Shown here piece by piece: positions 32,986-41,937 of a DNA stretch of 64,000 nt (position 1 is its first letter; each line of letters starts with the position of its first letter). The stretch is taken from NCBI GenBank assembly GCA_965116945.1, contig OZ220734.1, forward strand, positions 124,001-188,000. The letters run 5' to 3'. The notes under the pieces are model-generated. The model made no database searches. It was given only the letters and a program-made list of their open reading frames with translations, and was not told the origin of the DNA. A program made the translations under genes and the position numbers. This DNA comes from Plut-88900 sp965116945 (GTDB lineage Bacteria; Chloroflexota; Dehalococcoidia; Plut-88900).

Positions 32986-34230
32986 ATGGACGATGTTCAG
33001 AAAGACCAAATACTCGCGCAAATAGACCAGTCTGCGATGCTTGAGCTGACAAAGCAGTTGATAAGCATACCCAGCTTCAAGCCGAATGAGACTCCGGTCG
33101 CTCATTTCCTGGACGGATACTTTAAGGAAAGAGGGTACGAGGTCGAGCTTCAGGAGGTGGAGCCAGGCAGACTGCAGGCAATTGCAACGCTGAAGGGGTC
33201 GGGTGGGGGGCGGAGCCTGATGTTCAATGGGCACACGGATATCAACTCGCTGAGACGGGGAGCGCACCGAGATCCGACGGTACCCACAGTGGAGGGGGAC
33301 AGGTTGTACGGGCAGGGGGTGGAGAACATGAAGGGTGGGTTGGCGAGCATGATTGAGGCCGCGGAGGCGATAAGGCGTTCGCCGGTAGAGTTGAATGGAG
33401 ACGTGCTGCTAGCGTGCGTTGTGGGGGAGACGCAGGGAGGGGAAGGGACTCATTTTCTGACGGAGAGCGGCCTTCGGACGGACATGGCGGTGTCGCCGGA
33501 GCCGACGGGGGTGGGCAACATAGCGACGGTGCACGCAGGCATTGCGCACCTGGCGATCCACACTTACGGGGTCACGGGGCACATCAGCGTGCAGGAGCAT
33601 ACGGTCAACGCTGTGAGCAAAATGACCAGGGTGATCAACGCGCTGGAAAACATGGAGCAAACCCATACGCCGAGTCCCAAGTTACCCGCCATGCCGCGGC
33701 TCAATGTGGGCAGTATCATCGGGGGGCGGGGGGAGAGCTACGTGCTGATAGAGCCTCCCTACATACCGGACTACTGCACGATCCTGATAGACGTACACTT
33801 TGTACCCGGGCAGACGCTGGAGACGATTGTCGCAGACATACGAAATGCGCTGGAGCCGCTTACGGTTGAGGACCCGGAGTTGAGGTACGAGATCGAGGTG
33901 CCGCCTCCGGCGTCGTTTGAGGGTAGGCGTCGGCTGGTTATGGAGCCGTTCGACCTGCCTGAAGGACAGGAAATCGTAGAGATAGTGAAGCGGAGCCACG
34001 AGACGGTGACTGGCACTCCGCCCAAAGCCACGGGTGCGATCTATCCATTCTCGTACTCGGCGGGGGACGTAACGTGGCTGTGGAAGGCGGGGATTCCGTG
34101 CCTGGAATACGGGCCCGCGGGCGGTTTCAACTCGGCGGTGGAGGGGGAGGACAACTTCTGGACGTCGATAAGCGAGATGGAGACGTGTGCGAAGGTGCTG
34201 GCGGTGACGGCGCTGGAGGTTTGCGGATAG
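32986..34230 (+). CDS. M20-family metallopeptidase/deacylase
   Basis: A 414-aa zinc-dependent amidohydrolase (ArgE/DapE group). First metal motif LMFNGHTDINS, the DRLYGQGVENMKGGLASMI stretch with the bridging Asp, and the catalytic Glu-Glu region altered to VVGETQGGEGT. The dimerisation domain (INALENMEQTHTPSP to GSIIGGRGESYVLI) and a late metal His region (GIPCLEYGPAG) follow. The substrate is probably an N-acyl amino acid or similar amide; not assignable. Lies 21 bp after the DUF1028 gene. Confidence 0.88.
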   Translation: MDDVQKDQILAQIDQSAMLELTKQLISIPSFKPNETPVAHFLDGYFKERGYEVELQEVEPGRLQAIATLKGSGGGRSLMFNGHTDINSLRRGAHRDPTVPTVEGDRLYGQGVENMKGGLASMIEAAEAIRRSPVELNGDVLLACVVGETQGGEGTHFLTESGLRTDMAVSPEPTGVGNIATVHAGIAHLAIHTYGVTGHISVQEHTVNAVSKMTRVINALENMEQTHTPSPKLPAMPRLNVGSIIGGRGESYVLIEPPYIPDYCTILIDVHFVPGQTLETIVADIRNALEPLTVEDPELRYEIEVPPPASFEGRRRLVMEPFDLPEGQEIVEIVKRSHETVTGTPPKATGAIYPFSYSAGDVTWLWKAGIPCLEYGPAGGFNSAVEGEDNFWTSISEMETCAKVLAVTALEVCG

Positions 34231-34327
34231 GGGGAGGAGCCTTTGGTGGTGAGGGGAAGCTGTCGGCATCAGGCCCGCGGAGAGCGCCACTGTGAGAGCC
34301 AGATGGGTGCGTCCGATTGCGGTTTTC

Positions 34328-34356
34328 TTGACACTTTTGGGCCGTGCCCCTAAGAT
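34328..34356 (+). promoter_or_regulatory. Sigma70 promoter of rny
   Basis: A perfect TTGACA (34328-34333) and TAAGAT (34351-34356) are separated by 17 bp and sit about 70 bp before the rny ATG at 34426. This is the best promoter match seen in the window and implies a leader of about 60 nt. Confidence 0.7.
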
Positions 34357-34425
34357 ACTGAGTTAAATGGCCCCACTGTACCCTGATGGCATTCAAGACA
34401 TAAGCACATAGAAAGAGAGGAAAGG

Positions 34426-35952
34426 ATGGCTATATTAGTAGCCATCTTGTGCGCTGTTGGGGGCATTCTTCTAGGTGGGTTAATAGGTTTCTTCGCACGC
34501 TATTTGGTGCAAGCCAGCAAAAGGAAGAAGGCCGAGGCGCAGGCGTCGGCTCTCTTAACAGAAGCAGAAGGCAAACAGAAGGCGCTTCTACTGGAAGCCA
34601 GAGAAGAAGCGCACCAGATGCGGAAATCGGCAGAGAACGAATACCGCGATCGAAGAAATGAGCTGAGACGGCAAGAAAAACGAATAACCCAAAAAGAAGA
34701 ATCCCTAGACCGCAAGGTGGAATCAATAGACCGGAAGATCCAGGGACTTAGCGACAAAGAGGAGACGTTAGATAGAAAGATAGCCGAAGCAGACGAACTC
34801 AAGGAACTCCAGTTGCAGAAGCTGGAAACTATATCCAGCCTCACCGTTGACGAAGCCACAGACAGAGTTATACGGGAGGCCGAAGAGATAGCGCAGGGCG
34901 AGATCGACCGCCGGACCTACGAGCTAGAGATCCGGATGAAGGAAGAGGCCGATATGAAGGCCCGCAAGGCGATAGCTCTGGCAATTCAACGCCTGACTTC
35001 GGATGTAGTCTCCGAAACGACCTCAGCGATTGTTCCGCTCCCGAGCGATGACATGAAGGGTAGGCTGATAGGGCGGGAGGGGCGGAACATCCGGGCGCTG
35101 GAACGGGCCACGGGTGTGGACCTGATCATAGACGACACCCCGGAGGCCGTAACCCTTTCGACGTTCGACCCCGTTCGGCGCGAGGTGGCGAAGGTCGCCG
35201 TGGCCAAACTGGTGAGCGACGGAAGGATACACCCGGCCCGAATAGAGGACATAGTGCAGAAGACGCAGGTGGAGGTGGAGGAGGGGATGAAGACCTCCGG
35301 GCAGGAAGCGCTGTACGAACTCGGGATCACGGGCTTTCACCCGGACCTAGTAAAGCTGGTGGGACAGTTGAAGTTCCGATACAGCTATGGCCACAACATT
35401 CTTAAACATTCCGTAGAAGTTGCACACCTGGCCGGGATGATAGCCTCCGAAATCGGGGCTAACGTGGACATAGCCAAGAAGGCAGGGCTTCTCCACGACA
35501 TTGGCAAAGCTCTTACGCACGAGGTGCAGGGCGGCCATGCCGAGATCGGCGCAGACATTGCCCGGAAATACCACATCCGAACAGAGGTAGTGAAGGCCGT
35601 AGAAGAGCACCACGAAGAAGACAGGGTGAACGTGGAAGCGTTCATAGTGGCTGCAGCGGATGCGATAAGCGGCGCGAGGCCAGGAGCCCGTCGGGACAGC
35701 GTGGAAAACTACATCAAGCGTCTCCGTGCGCTGGAAGACGTGGCCAACAGCTTCGATGGGGTGCACAAGTCATTCGCCATACAGGCAGGGCGCGAGATCC
35801 GGATTATGGTCCAACCGGACAAGGTGGACGATATAGGGGCGTCCCGGCTGGCGCGAGAAGTGGTCAAGAAGATCGAAGATGAACTGGTCTACCCGGGCGA
35901 GATCAAAGTGACGGTCGTGCGGGAGACTCGGGCTCTGGGGACTGCACGCTGA
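34426..35952 (+). CDS. rny: Ribonuclease Y
   Basis: A 508-aa membrane-anchored endoribonuclease that initiates mRNA decay. One N-terminal membrane span (ILVAILCAVGGILLGGLIGF), a long charged coiled coil (about residues 30-190), a KH domain (LIGREGRNIRALERATGVDL, IDDTPEAVTLSTFDPVRR) and the HD domain with NILKHSVEVAHLAGMIASEI, GLLHDIGKALTHEV and VEEHHEED. All are in the standard order and length. The next gene is ymdB, the same pairing as in Bacillus. Confidence 0.96.
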   Translation: MAILVAILCAVGGILLGGLIGFFARYLVQASKRKKAEAQASALLTEAEGKQKALLLEAREEAHQMRKSAENEYRDRRNELRRQEKRITQKEESLDRKVESIDRKIQGLSDKEETLDRKIAEADELKELQLQKLETISSLTVDEATDRVIREAEEIAQGEIDRRTYELEIRMKEEADMKARKAIALAIQRLTSDVVSETTSAIVPLPSDDMKGRLIGREGRNIRALERATGVDLIIDDTPEAVTLSTFDPVRREVAKVAVAKLVSDGRIHPARIEDIVQKTQVEVEEGMKTSGQEALYELGITGFHPDLVKLVGQLKFRYSYGHNILKHSVEVAHLAGMIASEIGANVDIAKKAGLLHDIGKALTHEVQGGHAEIGADIARKYHIRTEVVKAVEEHHEEDRVNVEAFIVAAADAISGARPGARRDSVENYIKRLRALEDVANSFDGVHKSFAIQAGREIRIMVQPDKVDDIGASRLAREVVKKIEDELVYPGEIKVTVVRETRALGTAR

Positions 35953-36052
35953 TCGTCTCGGCTGTATCCTAGTCCACCTCACACCGGATCTTGACCATGA
36001 GGATTTTAGCTACAGAGGAGTGCGCGAACACCTTCAGAAACAGGAGGATTCG

Positions 36053-36820
36053 ATGCGCGTCCTGATGATCGGAGACATAGTAGGGAAGCCGGGAAGGCGC
36101 GCTGTCAGCACTCTGTTGCCTTCTATCAAGAACGAGTACGGCGTCGACTTCGTTGTGGCGAATGGTGAAAACAGCGCCGGGGGCTTCGGGATCACGCCCC
36201 AGACCGCCGAACATCTGATGTCGGCTGGGGTGGATGTGATCACGACGGGGAACCACATCTGGGACCAACAAGAGATAGTTCCCTACCTTGACACGGATGC
36301 TCCGATTCTTCGACCACTGAACTTTCCGCCAGACTTGCCGGGCCGCGGGTGTGTGATAGTGCAGGACGTGCTGGTGGTCAACTTGATTGGACGGGTGTTC
36401 ATGAAGGACTACGATTGCCCGTTCAGGGCAATGGATGGTCTGTTGAACGGGTCCCGGGAGCTGCCTAAGGTAACACTGGTGGACTTCCACGGAGAGGCGA
36501 CGTCCGAGAAGGGGGCAATTGGCTGGTACCTGAACGGTCGGGTGAGCGCGGTGGTGGGCACGCATACGCACGTGGGAACGGTTGATACGATGATCCTCCC
36601 AGAAGGTACGGCGTACGTAACGGACTTAGGGATGGTCGGGCCTTCGGAGTCGATAATTGGCGACGATCCACCGCCGATCATCGAGCGGTTTCTTACGCAG
36701 ATGAACCAGAGAATGAGCGTGGCCAAGGGCCCGGTGCGATTCAGTTCGGTGCTGATAGACATCGACGGGTCGACGGGGAAGGCAACTGCAATACAACGAA
36801 TCGACAGATCGATAGACTGA
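36053..36820 (+). CDS. ymdB: YmdB-family metallophosphoesterase
   Basis: A 255-aa phosphodiesterase of the YmdB family (in Bacillus, active on 2',3'-cyclic nucleotides and involved in developmental choice). Seen: MRVLMIGDIVGKPGRRAVST, DFVVANGENSAGGFGITP, ITTGNHIWDQQEI, VDFHGEATSEKGAIGWYLNG and VVGTHTHVGTVD. The ATG at 36053 has AGGAGG seven bases ahead; upstream Met codons lack one. Only 3 bp separate it from the PHP-domain gene, so rny, ymdB and PHP form an operon. Confidence 0.92.
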   Translation: MRVLMIGDIVGKPGRRAVSTLLPSIKNEYGVDFVVANGENSAGGFGITPQTAEHLMSAGVDVITTGNHIWDQQEIVPYLDTDAPILRPLNFPPDLPGRGCVIVQDVLVVNLIGRVFMKDYDCPFRAMDGLLNGSRELPKVTLVDFHGEATSEKGAIGWYLNGRVSAVVGTHTHVGTVDTMILPEGTAYVTDLGMVGPSESIIGDDPPPIIERFLTQMNQRMSVAKGPVRFSSVLIDIDGSTGKATAIQRIDRSID

Positions 36821-36823
36821 ACA

Positions 36824-37645
36824 TTGCACGTAGACTTACATAGCCACACTACCGTTTCAGATGGGGTGCTCAGTCCGGAGGAGTTGGTCGACCACGCGGC
36901 CCACAAGGGGCTTCGTTTCCTGGCGATTACGGACCATGACGCCACGGACGGCCTGAAAAACGCCATTAAGCGGGCCAAACGACATCCTTCGCTGAAACTG
37001 ATTCCCGGAGTCGAGCTGAGCGCGGACGTGAAAGGGAGCGAGGTGCACATTCTCGGATACCTGGACAAGTATGAAGATGCGGAATTCCAAGAGGAGATGA
37101 GGAAGTTTAGAGACGGCCGAGTGGGTCGGGCAAAGAGGATGGTGGAAAAGCTAAATGGCCTGGGTTTGGAGGTGGGGTGGGAGAGGGTGAAGGAGATTGC
37201 GGGGGATGGGGCGGTGGGGAGACCGCACGTTGCGCAGGCGCTAGTCGAAAGAGGTCAAGTGGAGTCGGTGCAGGAGGCGTTTGACCTGTATTTGGGTAAC
37301 AGAAGACCTGCGTACGTAAGTCGGGAGAAGCTGACTCCGGGCGATGCGATAGGGTTGATACAGTCAGTAGGGGGGAAGGCGGTGCTGGCGCACCCGAGCT
37401 TTACGCGGAATGTCGAGTCTTTGCTGCCTAAAATGAAGGCGGAAGGGCTTGCGGGCATGGAAGTGTACTACGCCAGATACACTCCGGAGATGACTGCACG
37501 AATGAAGCGACTAGCGGACGAACACGAACTGATACCCTGCGGGGGTAGTGACTATCACGGCCCGGGGTTGGGGCCCGATATCGACCTGGGAGAAGTGGAC
37601 GTGCCGGAGTCATCGGTGCGCAGGCTGCTGGGAGACGGGGGCTAG
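36824..37645 (+). CDS. PHP-domain phosphoesterase (TrpH/YciV type)
   Basis: A 273-aa PHP phosphatase: HVDLHSHTTVSDGVLSPEEL with the first metal His pair, LAITDHDATDGL, PGVELSADVKGSEVHILGY, AVLAHPSF and CGGSDYHGPG. The family hydrolyses 3',5'-nucleoside bisphosphates and 5'-ends of short RNAs, which fits its place beside rny and ymdB in RNA turnover. The start is TTG at 36824, set by the conserved N-terminus. Confidence 0.9.
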   Translation: MHVDLHSHTTVSDGVLSPEELVDHAAHKGLRFLAITDHDATDGLKNAIKRAKRHPSLKLIPGVELSADVKGSEVHILGYLDKYEDAEFQEEMRKFRDGRVGRAKRMVEKLNGLGLEVGWERVKEIAGDGAVGRPHVAQALVERGQVESVQEAFDLYLGNRRPAYVSREKLTPGDAIGLIQSVGGKAVLAHPSFTRNVESLLPKMKAEGLAGMEVYYARYTPEMTARMKRLADEHELIPCGGSDYHGPGLGPDIDLGEVDVPESSVRRLLGDGG

Positions 37646-37657
37646 AAGGGGGATAGG

Positions 37658-38101
37658 GTGACCGGGACGGAACTTTCGGCGCAGGAGATCCAGGAGCTAT
37701 TGCCTCACAGGTGGCCATTTCTGATGGTAGACCGGATAGTGGAACTGAAGCCCGGGGCACGGGCGGTGGGGTTAAAGAACGTGAGCATCAACGAGCCGTT
37801 CTTCCAAGGTCACTTCCCTGGTTACCCAATCATGCCGGGCGTCCTTATCGTGGAGGCATTGGCACAGGTGGGCTCGGTGGCGCTGTTGAGCCTTGAAGGG
37901 AATCGAGGGAAGGTGGGGTACTTTGCCGGGATAGATTCGTTCCGGTTCCGCAAGCCGGTGAGGCCGGGGGACGTGCTGGTGATGGATGTCTCCCTAGAGC
38001 GGATGAGGGGGGCGGTGGGGAAGGCTAAGGCGGAGGCCAAGGTAGAGGGAAAGACTGTGGCGTCGGGGGAGTTGACGTTCGCGCTGGGCGACCTGGCGTA
38101 G
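37658..38101 (+). CDS. fabZ: 3-hydroxyacyl-ACP dehydratase FabZ
   Basis: A 147-aa hotdog-fold enzyme of fatty-acid synthesis. Seen: IQELLPHRWPFLMVDRIVEL, catalytic His in FFQGHFPGYPIMPGVLIVEA (with the downstream Glu), and FAGIDSFRFRKPVRPGD. The start is GTG at 37658, 12 bp after the PHP gene, so probably in the same transcript. Normal length. Confidence 0.94.
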   Translation: MTGTELSAQEIQELLPHRWPFLMVDRIVELKPGARAVGLKNVSINEPFFQGHFPGYPIMPGVLIVEALAQVGSVALLSLEGNRGKVGYFAGIDSFRFRKPVRPGDVLVMDVSLERMRGAVGKAKAEAKVEGKTVASGELTFALGDLA

Positions 38102-38134
38102 CTCAGACAACACCGGTTCGCAATACGTGACGCC

Positions 38135-38641
38135 ATGCAGTGCGCTACTCATCCGAACGTAGAGACGTACCTCAGTTGCAGCAAGTGCGATAAGGCTATT
38201 TGCCCAAAGTGCCTTGTGCACACGCCTGTCGGGGCGAGGTGCAAGAAGTGTGCGAACGTACGGCGATCACCCATCTATGATGTAGGCAAGGTTTACTACC
38301 TGAAGGCTTCGGGCGCGGGGCTAGGGCTTGCACTAGCGGGAGGGGTAGTGTGGGCTCTGCTGCGTGGAATACCTTTTGCGTCCATAATCACGTCGATCAT
38401 GGTGGGTGTGGCGATTGGGGAGGGGATATCGCGGGTGGCCAATCGGAAGAGGGGGGTTGGGCTGCAGGTGATTGCGGCGATAAGTGTGATTGCGAGCGGT
38501 TTTTCGGGGAAGGCAATACAGGCGGCGTTCTTTTACGACCTGTCGGGGCAGGGGTTCAGGGCGTATGTGTTGTCGGTGGATGTGTTCCTCCTGTTGTTCC
38601 TGGGTGTGGGGGTGTTCTATGCGGTGGGGAGGTTGAGGTAG
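38135..38641 (+). CDS. B-box-type zinc-finger membrane protein
   Basis: A 168-aa protein with an N-terminal Cys/His finger (CATHPNVETYLSCSKCDKAI, CPKCLVHTPVGARCKKCANV), followed by about four membrane spans (from residue 58). Bacterial proteins with a B-box-like finger ahead of membrane helices, or of a rhomboid, are known but uncharacterised. It ends the co-directional run that begins at rny, before tRNA-Gly. Confidence 0.75.
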   Translation: MQCATHPNVETYLSCSKCDKAICPKCLVHTPVGARCKKCANVRRSPIYDVGKVYYLKASGAGLGLALAGGVVWALLRGIPFASIITSIMVGVAIGEGISRVANRKRGVGLQVIAAISVIASGFSGKAIQAAFFYDLSGQGFRAYVLSVDVFLLLFLGVGVFYAVGRLR

Positions 38642-38853
38642 ACGAAGGCCCGACCACTCACCGTGACCCATAGGTAGCGAAAACTCCAAGCCGGACTCTT
38701 CGCGGGGTATATGAGTGTCATGGTCGCAGGGGTTGGTGGGGTTAATTGTAGAGACTCAGAGGCAGGGTTCACGGGCTCGGTTCTTAGACGAGTCGATGAG
38801 GGTCAAAAGAGATTTGACTGCCTCAGCAGGTCGGGCGTAAAGTAGCGGAAGGT

Positions 38854-38928
38854 GCGGGCGTAACTCAGCGGTAGAGTGTCTGCTTCCCAAGCAGGAGGTC
38901 GAGGGTTCGAATCCCTTCGCCCGCTCCA
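38854..38928 (+). tRNA. tRNA-Gly (anticodon CCC), island attachment candidate
   Basis: Acceptor arms GCGGGCG and CGCCCGC pair perfectly; anticodon stem CTGCT/AGCAG encloses loop TCCCAA-type with anticodon CCC; T arm GGTTCGAATCC; discriminator T and genome-encoded CCA end at 38928. A terminator follows and then a tyrosine recombinase gene in the same direction, the usual arrangement for an element integrated at a tRNA 3' end. Confidence 0.95.
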
Positions 38929-38960
38929 AACGTGCCTTCTTCGTAGCTAAATCGCCGACG

Positions 38961-38988
38961 AGACCGTCAAAACGGACGGTCTTTTTTT
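38961..38988 (+). terminator. Intrinsic terminator of tRNA-Gly
   Basis: AGACCGTC (38961-38968) pairs with GACGGTCT (38975-38982), followed by a run of seven T that begins with the last arm base. A textbook intrinsic terminator 32 bp after the tRNA end. Confidence 0.92.
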
Positions 38989-39091
38989 CGGCCCGTTTGT
39001 TAATCCGACACCCTGCCTTTTTCAGGCTACGGATGCCATCCTTCAATGCTTGACTCGCAGACACTTCTCGTTGGGAGGACAAGTAACTACC

Positions 39092-40162
39092 ATGAACGGG
39101 CATCGATCCATACGTGCTGGCACAATGCAGAATTTCGATATTACGACGCTGATCAATCACTTCGAAGTGCACAACCGTACCGAGGGGAAATCCCCCAGGA
39201 CAGTTGGGTGGTACAACGAGGTCCTCGGGTTGTTCCTTGACTGGCTAACAAAGAACGGTCTATCGACGGGCCTTGACCAGATCGGGGAGCCCGAAGTGCG
39301 GAGCTTCGTGCTTCATCTTCAACAGACCCCCGGCCGAACCGGCAAGCCGCAATCATCGCACTCGATAAACAATCGTGTCAGGGCATTGCGAGCCTTCTTC
39401 GCCTGGATGGACAGGAAAGGGTTTACCGAGATAAATCGGCTGAAGGACATGCGGCCCCCGAAGACCGTGGAACGAGTGATAGAGCCCCTCACGGAAGCCG
39501 AAATTAACGCCGTCCTAACCTCCATCAATGCCAGCACCGTTCTCGGATCCAGAAACTACGCTATTCTCTCCCTTATGCTAGACACCGGTCTACGTCTTTC
39601 GGAGACCGCAAACCTGATGACGGGCGATGTCCACCTGGAAGATCGCTACGTCAAGGTGCTGGGAAAGGGTTCGAAGGAGAGGTTTGTGGCTTTCGGAGCA
39701 GCATGTCAGAGATCACTCATCGATTACTCCATGCACTTCCGGGTTGAGCCAGCTCACGACCGCATAGTGGAGTATTTCCTTGGCATCGACGGATACCCGC
39801 TGAGCCCCGCCGGTGTAAAGTCGTTTATAACGAGAGTCGGCAGGTCCGCCGGGGTCCCCAGGCTACATCCCCACCTCCTGCGGCACACATATGCAACATC
39901 GTTCCTGATAAACGGTGGTGATGCGTTCCTGCTTAAGCAGAATCTCGGCCACAGCACCCTGTCAATGGTGGAGAACTATCTGCACATCGCCAGCAGGCTC
40001 GCAGCGGTCAGGAGCCAGTCCTTTTCTCCCCTGGATCGATTGAACGTCCAGAGAGATAGACGCTTTAGACACGGTTTCAGGGGAGGCAAGGGCCGGAACG
40101 GGATGAATGGACGCATCTACCCCAACGCCGGGCGGGGGCGTTCGACATACGGCAGGTCATAG
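39092..40162 (+). CDS. Tyrosine recombinase (phage-type integrase)
   Basis: About 356 aa. An N-terminal SAM-like core-binding domain (NHFEVHNRTEGKSPRTVGWY, INNRVRALRAFFAWMDRKGF) is followed by the catalytic domain with Arg in LDTGLRLSETANLM, the His-x-x-Arg motif in LHPHLLRHTYATSFL, the second His in LGHSTLSMVENY and the Tyr nucleophile in ENYLHIA. The C-terminus is a basic, Gly/Arg-rich tail. The start ATG 39092 has GGGAGG 11 bp upstream; the frame is open from a TTG at 39050. Directly downstream of tRNA-Gly and its terminator, so it probably drives integration into the tRNA 3' end. Confidence 0.9.
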   Translation: MNGHRSIRAGTMQNFDITTLINHFEVHNRTEGKSPRTVGWYNEVLGLFLDWLTKNGLSTGLDQIGEPEVRSFVLHLQQTPGRTGKPQSSHSINNRVRALRAFFAWMDRKGFTEINRLKDMRPPKTVERVIEPLTEAEINAVLTSINASTVLGSRNYAILSLMLDTGLRLSETANLMTGDVHLEDRYVKVLGKGSKERFVAFGAACQRSLIDYSMHFRVEPAHDRIVEYFLGIDGYPLSPAGVKSFITRVGRSAGVPRLHPHLLRHTYATSFLINGGDAFLLKQNLGHSTLSMVENYLHIASRLAAVRSQSFSPLDRLNVQRDRRFRHGFRGGKGRNGMNGRIYPNAGRGRSTYGRS

Positions 40163-40193
40163 GAAGCTGCGTATTGAGCCTCCCCACTTCGGG

Positions 40194-40331
40194 CTAGTCG
40201 GCTGAAGGGTATTCGATCTTCCCAACACCGAGCGGGTATTCCACCATTTCGGTCAGATCGGCGACCTGCTCCATGCATTCGGCCTTCCTCGGATGTGCGG
40301 CGGTATCAACAGCCAATCCTTGAACCGTCAA
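40194..40331 (-). CDS. Possible 45-codon ORF downstream of the XRE regulator
   Basis: From a TTG at 40331 the minus strand encodes a short acidic peptide with coding-like composition (VDTAAHPRKAECMEQVADLT, then EMVEYPLGVGKIEYP). The frame upstream of this TTG is also open, after one TAG, back to the stop of the XRE gene, in the same register. This could be a small gene or a remnant of a longer protein broken by a stop. No homologue known to me. Confidence 0.25.
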   Translation of the reverse strand: MTVQGLAVDTAAHPRKAECMEQVADLTEMVEYPLGVGKIEYPSAD

Positions 40332-40451
40332 ACATTCGCTATCTTTCTACTGGATGAAGACGTAGCCGTATCCCATCCGACAGTGTCGTTTCCTTAGCGA
40401 TTCCGCGGCCTTCGTTCTGCGGTACCGTTGAACCACCAGGCGTTTCCAGGA

Positions 40452-40715
40452 TTAAGCGGGCCTACCCCGCCGTCTGAAAGGCGCGTACCCAGCAGACAAC
40501 AGCAGCTCGTCCACATCGTCAATTTCCACGGCATCCGAGTTATGGGCGAGGGCGAACCCCAGCATCAGCACAACATCGCGGCTTGGGTTAGCTTTTTCGC
40601 CGGTCTCAAGCCTCAGGATGTAGGCCTGGTCTATTCCACTGTATTGGGCAACCCGGTACTTGGACTTCCGAGCCTTTTCTCGAAGCATCCTCAACTTCTC
40701 TGAAAATCTATTCAT
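40452..40715 (-). CDS. XRE-family transcriptional regulator
   Basis: An 87-aa protein that is mostly one helix-turn-helix domain: LRMLREKARKSKYRVAQYSG, IDQAYILRLETGEKANPSRD, VVLMLGFAL. The start ATG at 40715 has GGAG five bases upstream. The C-terminus is short and basic (GYAPFRRRGRP). Probably a repressor of island genes; transcribed against the integrase. Confidence 0.85.
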   Translation of the reverse strand: MNRFSEKLRMLREKARKSKYRVAQYSGIDQAYILRLETGEKANPSRDVVLMLGFALAHNSDAVEIDDVDELLLSAGYAPFRRRGRPA

Positions 40716-41348
40716 AGCCACTCCATTTCGTATGTCATCCTCATGGGTGCCTGATTAGAATCTCGACTTCCATTTGAAGGAGGCGGTTACCCTCACTGTC
40801 TGTAACTAAAACCCTCTAGTTCGACCAAGTCCTTTCTGCCATAGGGACCTTTCTCCAAAAGAAAAAGCCGGTCACGGACTGGCTGAATTATTTTCAGCCA
40901 AGGCCTAGCCGACTTGTCCAGAATCGCCTTCCCAAAAGGCGAACCGCGGCAGTCACATTGCCTGTGGTAGTGTGCTTGCCGACATTTAGGTGGCTAAGAA
41001 AGCGTACTCTGAAAAGCGTGACATGTCAATTAAGGAGCAAGACATAGAGTTATGAGCTCTGGTCTGGAAAGTGAGGCTTGCCCACGCCGCCTGTTTCAGC
41101 TAACTCTCTAATTCAACCAAATGCTTACTTTCAGAGAGACCCGATAAGGCAGACCGCCAGGCACGTGAGCGAGATGACACCTGAGGAGGCGGAGAAGGCA
41201 TCTTAGGGTGGCTACACGAGTCAGAGGCCGGTGTAAGGGACGCTTTGAAGGCAGTCTGGTCTGCATATTCCTGGTTGCTGAGTCAGGAGGCATGTCGAAC
41301 ATTGAGGGAGTCGCAGGAGGGCGATTGGATACCCGAACCCACACTAGG
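40716..41348. other. Gene-poor stretch inside the island
   Basis: No recognised gene. On the plus strand a frame with coding-like, helical composition (GWLHESEAGVRDALKAVWSA, then SQEACRTLRESQEGDWIPEP) runs through about 41190-41350 but is cut upstream by a TGA near 41180, so it may be a decayed gene. The first 400 bases show nothing. Confidence 0.35.
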
Positions 41349-41540
41349 TTATCGAGCGGCCCCCTTTGCCGATGCGAGTGGGGAGCCGTCCAATGCCCGA
41401 CCCCCTTGGTACCGGCCTAGTAATGCCTTCGGCAACTGCCCTTCGTTGTCACTGTCGGCCCCCGACCATCCGCTCGTTCCGTCTGCCTTTGCTTCGTTCC
41501 TTAGCTTCCGCCGCGAGAACGAGGCGAAAAGCCCGCTCAT
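41349..41540 (-). CDS. Possible small protein of unknown function (63 aa)
   Basis: ATG at 41540 overlaps the stop of the preceding short ORF as ATGA, a pattern of real coupled genes. The product (MSGLFASFSRRKLRNEAKAD to a Ser/Gly/Ala-rich tail) has no known family. It may be an island-specific small protein or a chance frame. Confidence 0.35.
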   Translation of the reverse strand: MSGLFASFSRRKLRNEAKADGTSGWSGADSDNEGQLPKALLGRYQGGRALDGSPLASAKGAAR

Positions 41541-41683
41541 TTCATCCACCTAGCAACTACATCTATGGTCACACAAGTCATAGGCAACTGCCCGTCAGCA
41601 GCGTATCGGTTCAAGTCTTCGAGAACTTCAGGCCGGACCGCAAGGTCCATGTGCTTCATCTCATCGGGGCTGAGGAATCCCAA
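41537..41683 (-). CDS. Possible small protein of unknown function (48 aa or slightly longer)
   Basis: From a TTG at 41683 the frame reads GFLSPDEMKHMDLAVRPEVL, EDLNRYAADGQLPMTCVTID, VVARWMK and stops in an ATGA overlap with the next ORF. Composition is convincingly protein-like. The frame is open a further 20 codons upstream without a good start; an ATG at 41659 would give 40 aa. No family recognised. Confidence 0.4.
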   Translation of the reverse strand: MGFLSPDEMKHMDLAVRPEVLEDLNRYAADGQLPMTCVTIDVVARWMK

Positions 41684-41937
41684 AGCCTGAGCATAACCGC
41701 TTTGAACTCTCCCCCTTGCGAACCCCGGGCATACGTAGGGTTTACCCTACCCCCCTCCCCGTTTAAGAATGGGGGATAGCATCGCTGCCATTCCAATCTA
41801 GCTTTGTCGCAAGCCGTCACTTTCAAATGGACGCCCTTTGTTGTAAATGCTCGTTCATATATTTTCATAAACCCTACAGCCTTCCACCTAGCTTGTCCCA
41901 GAGGGAAGTGCAAAACTCCCTAATTGACCCAAACAGC

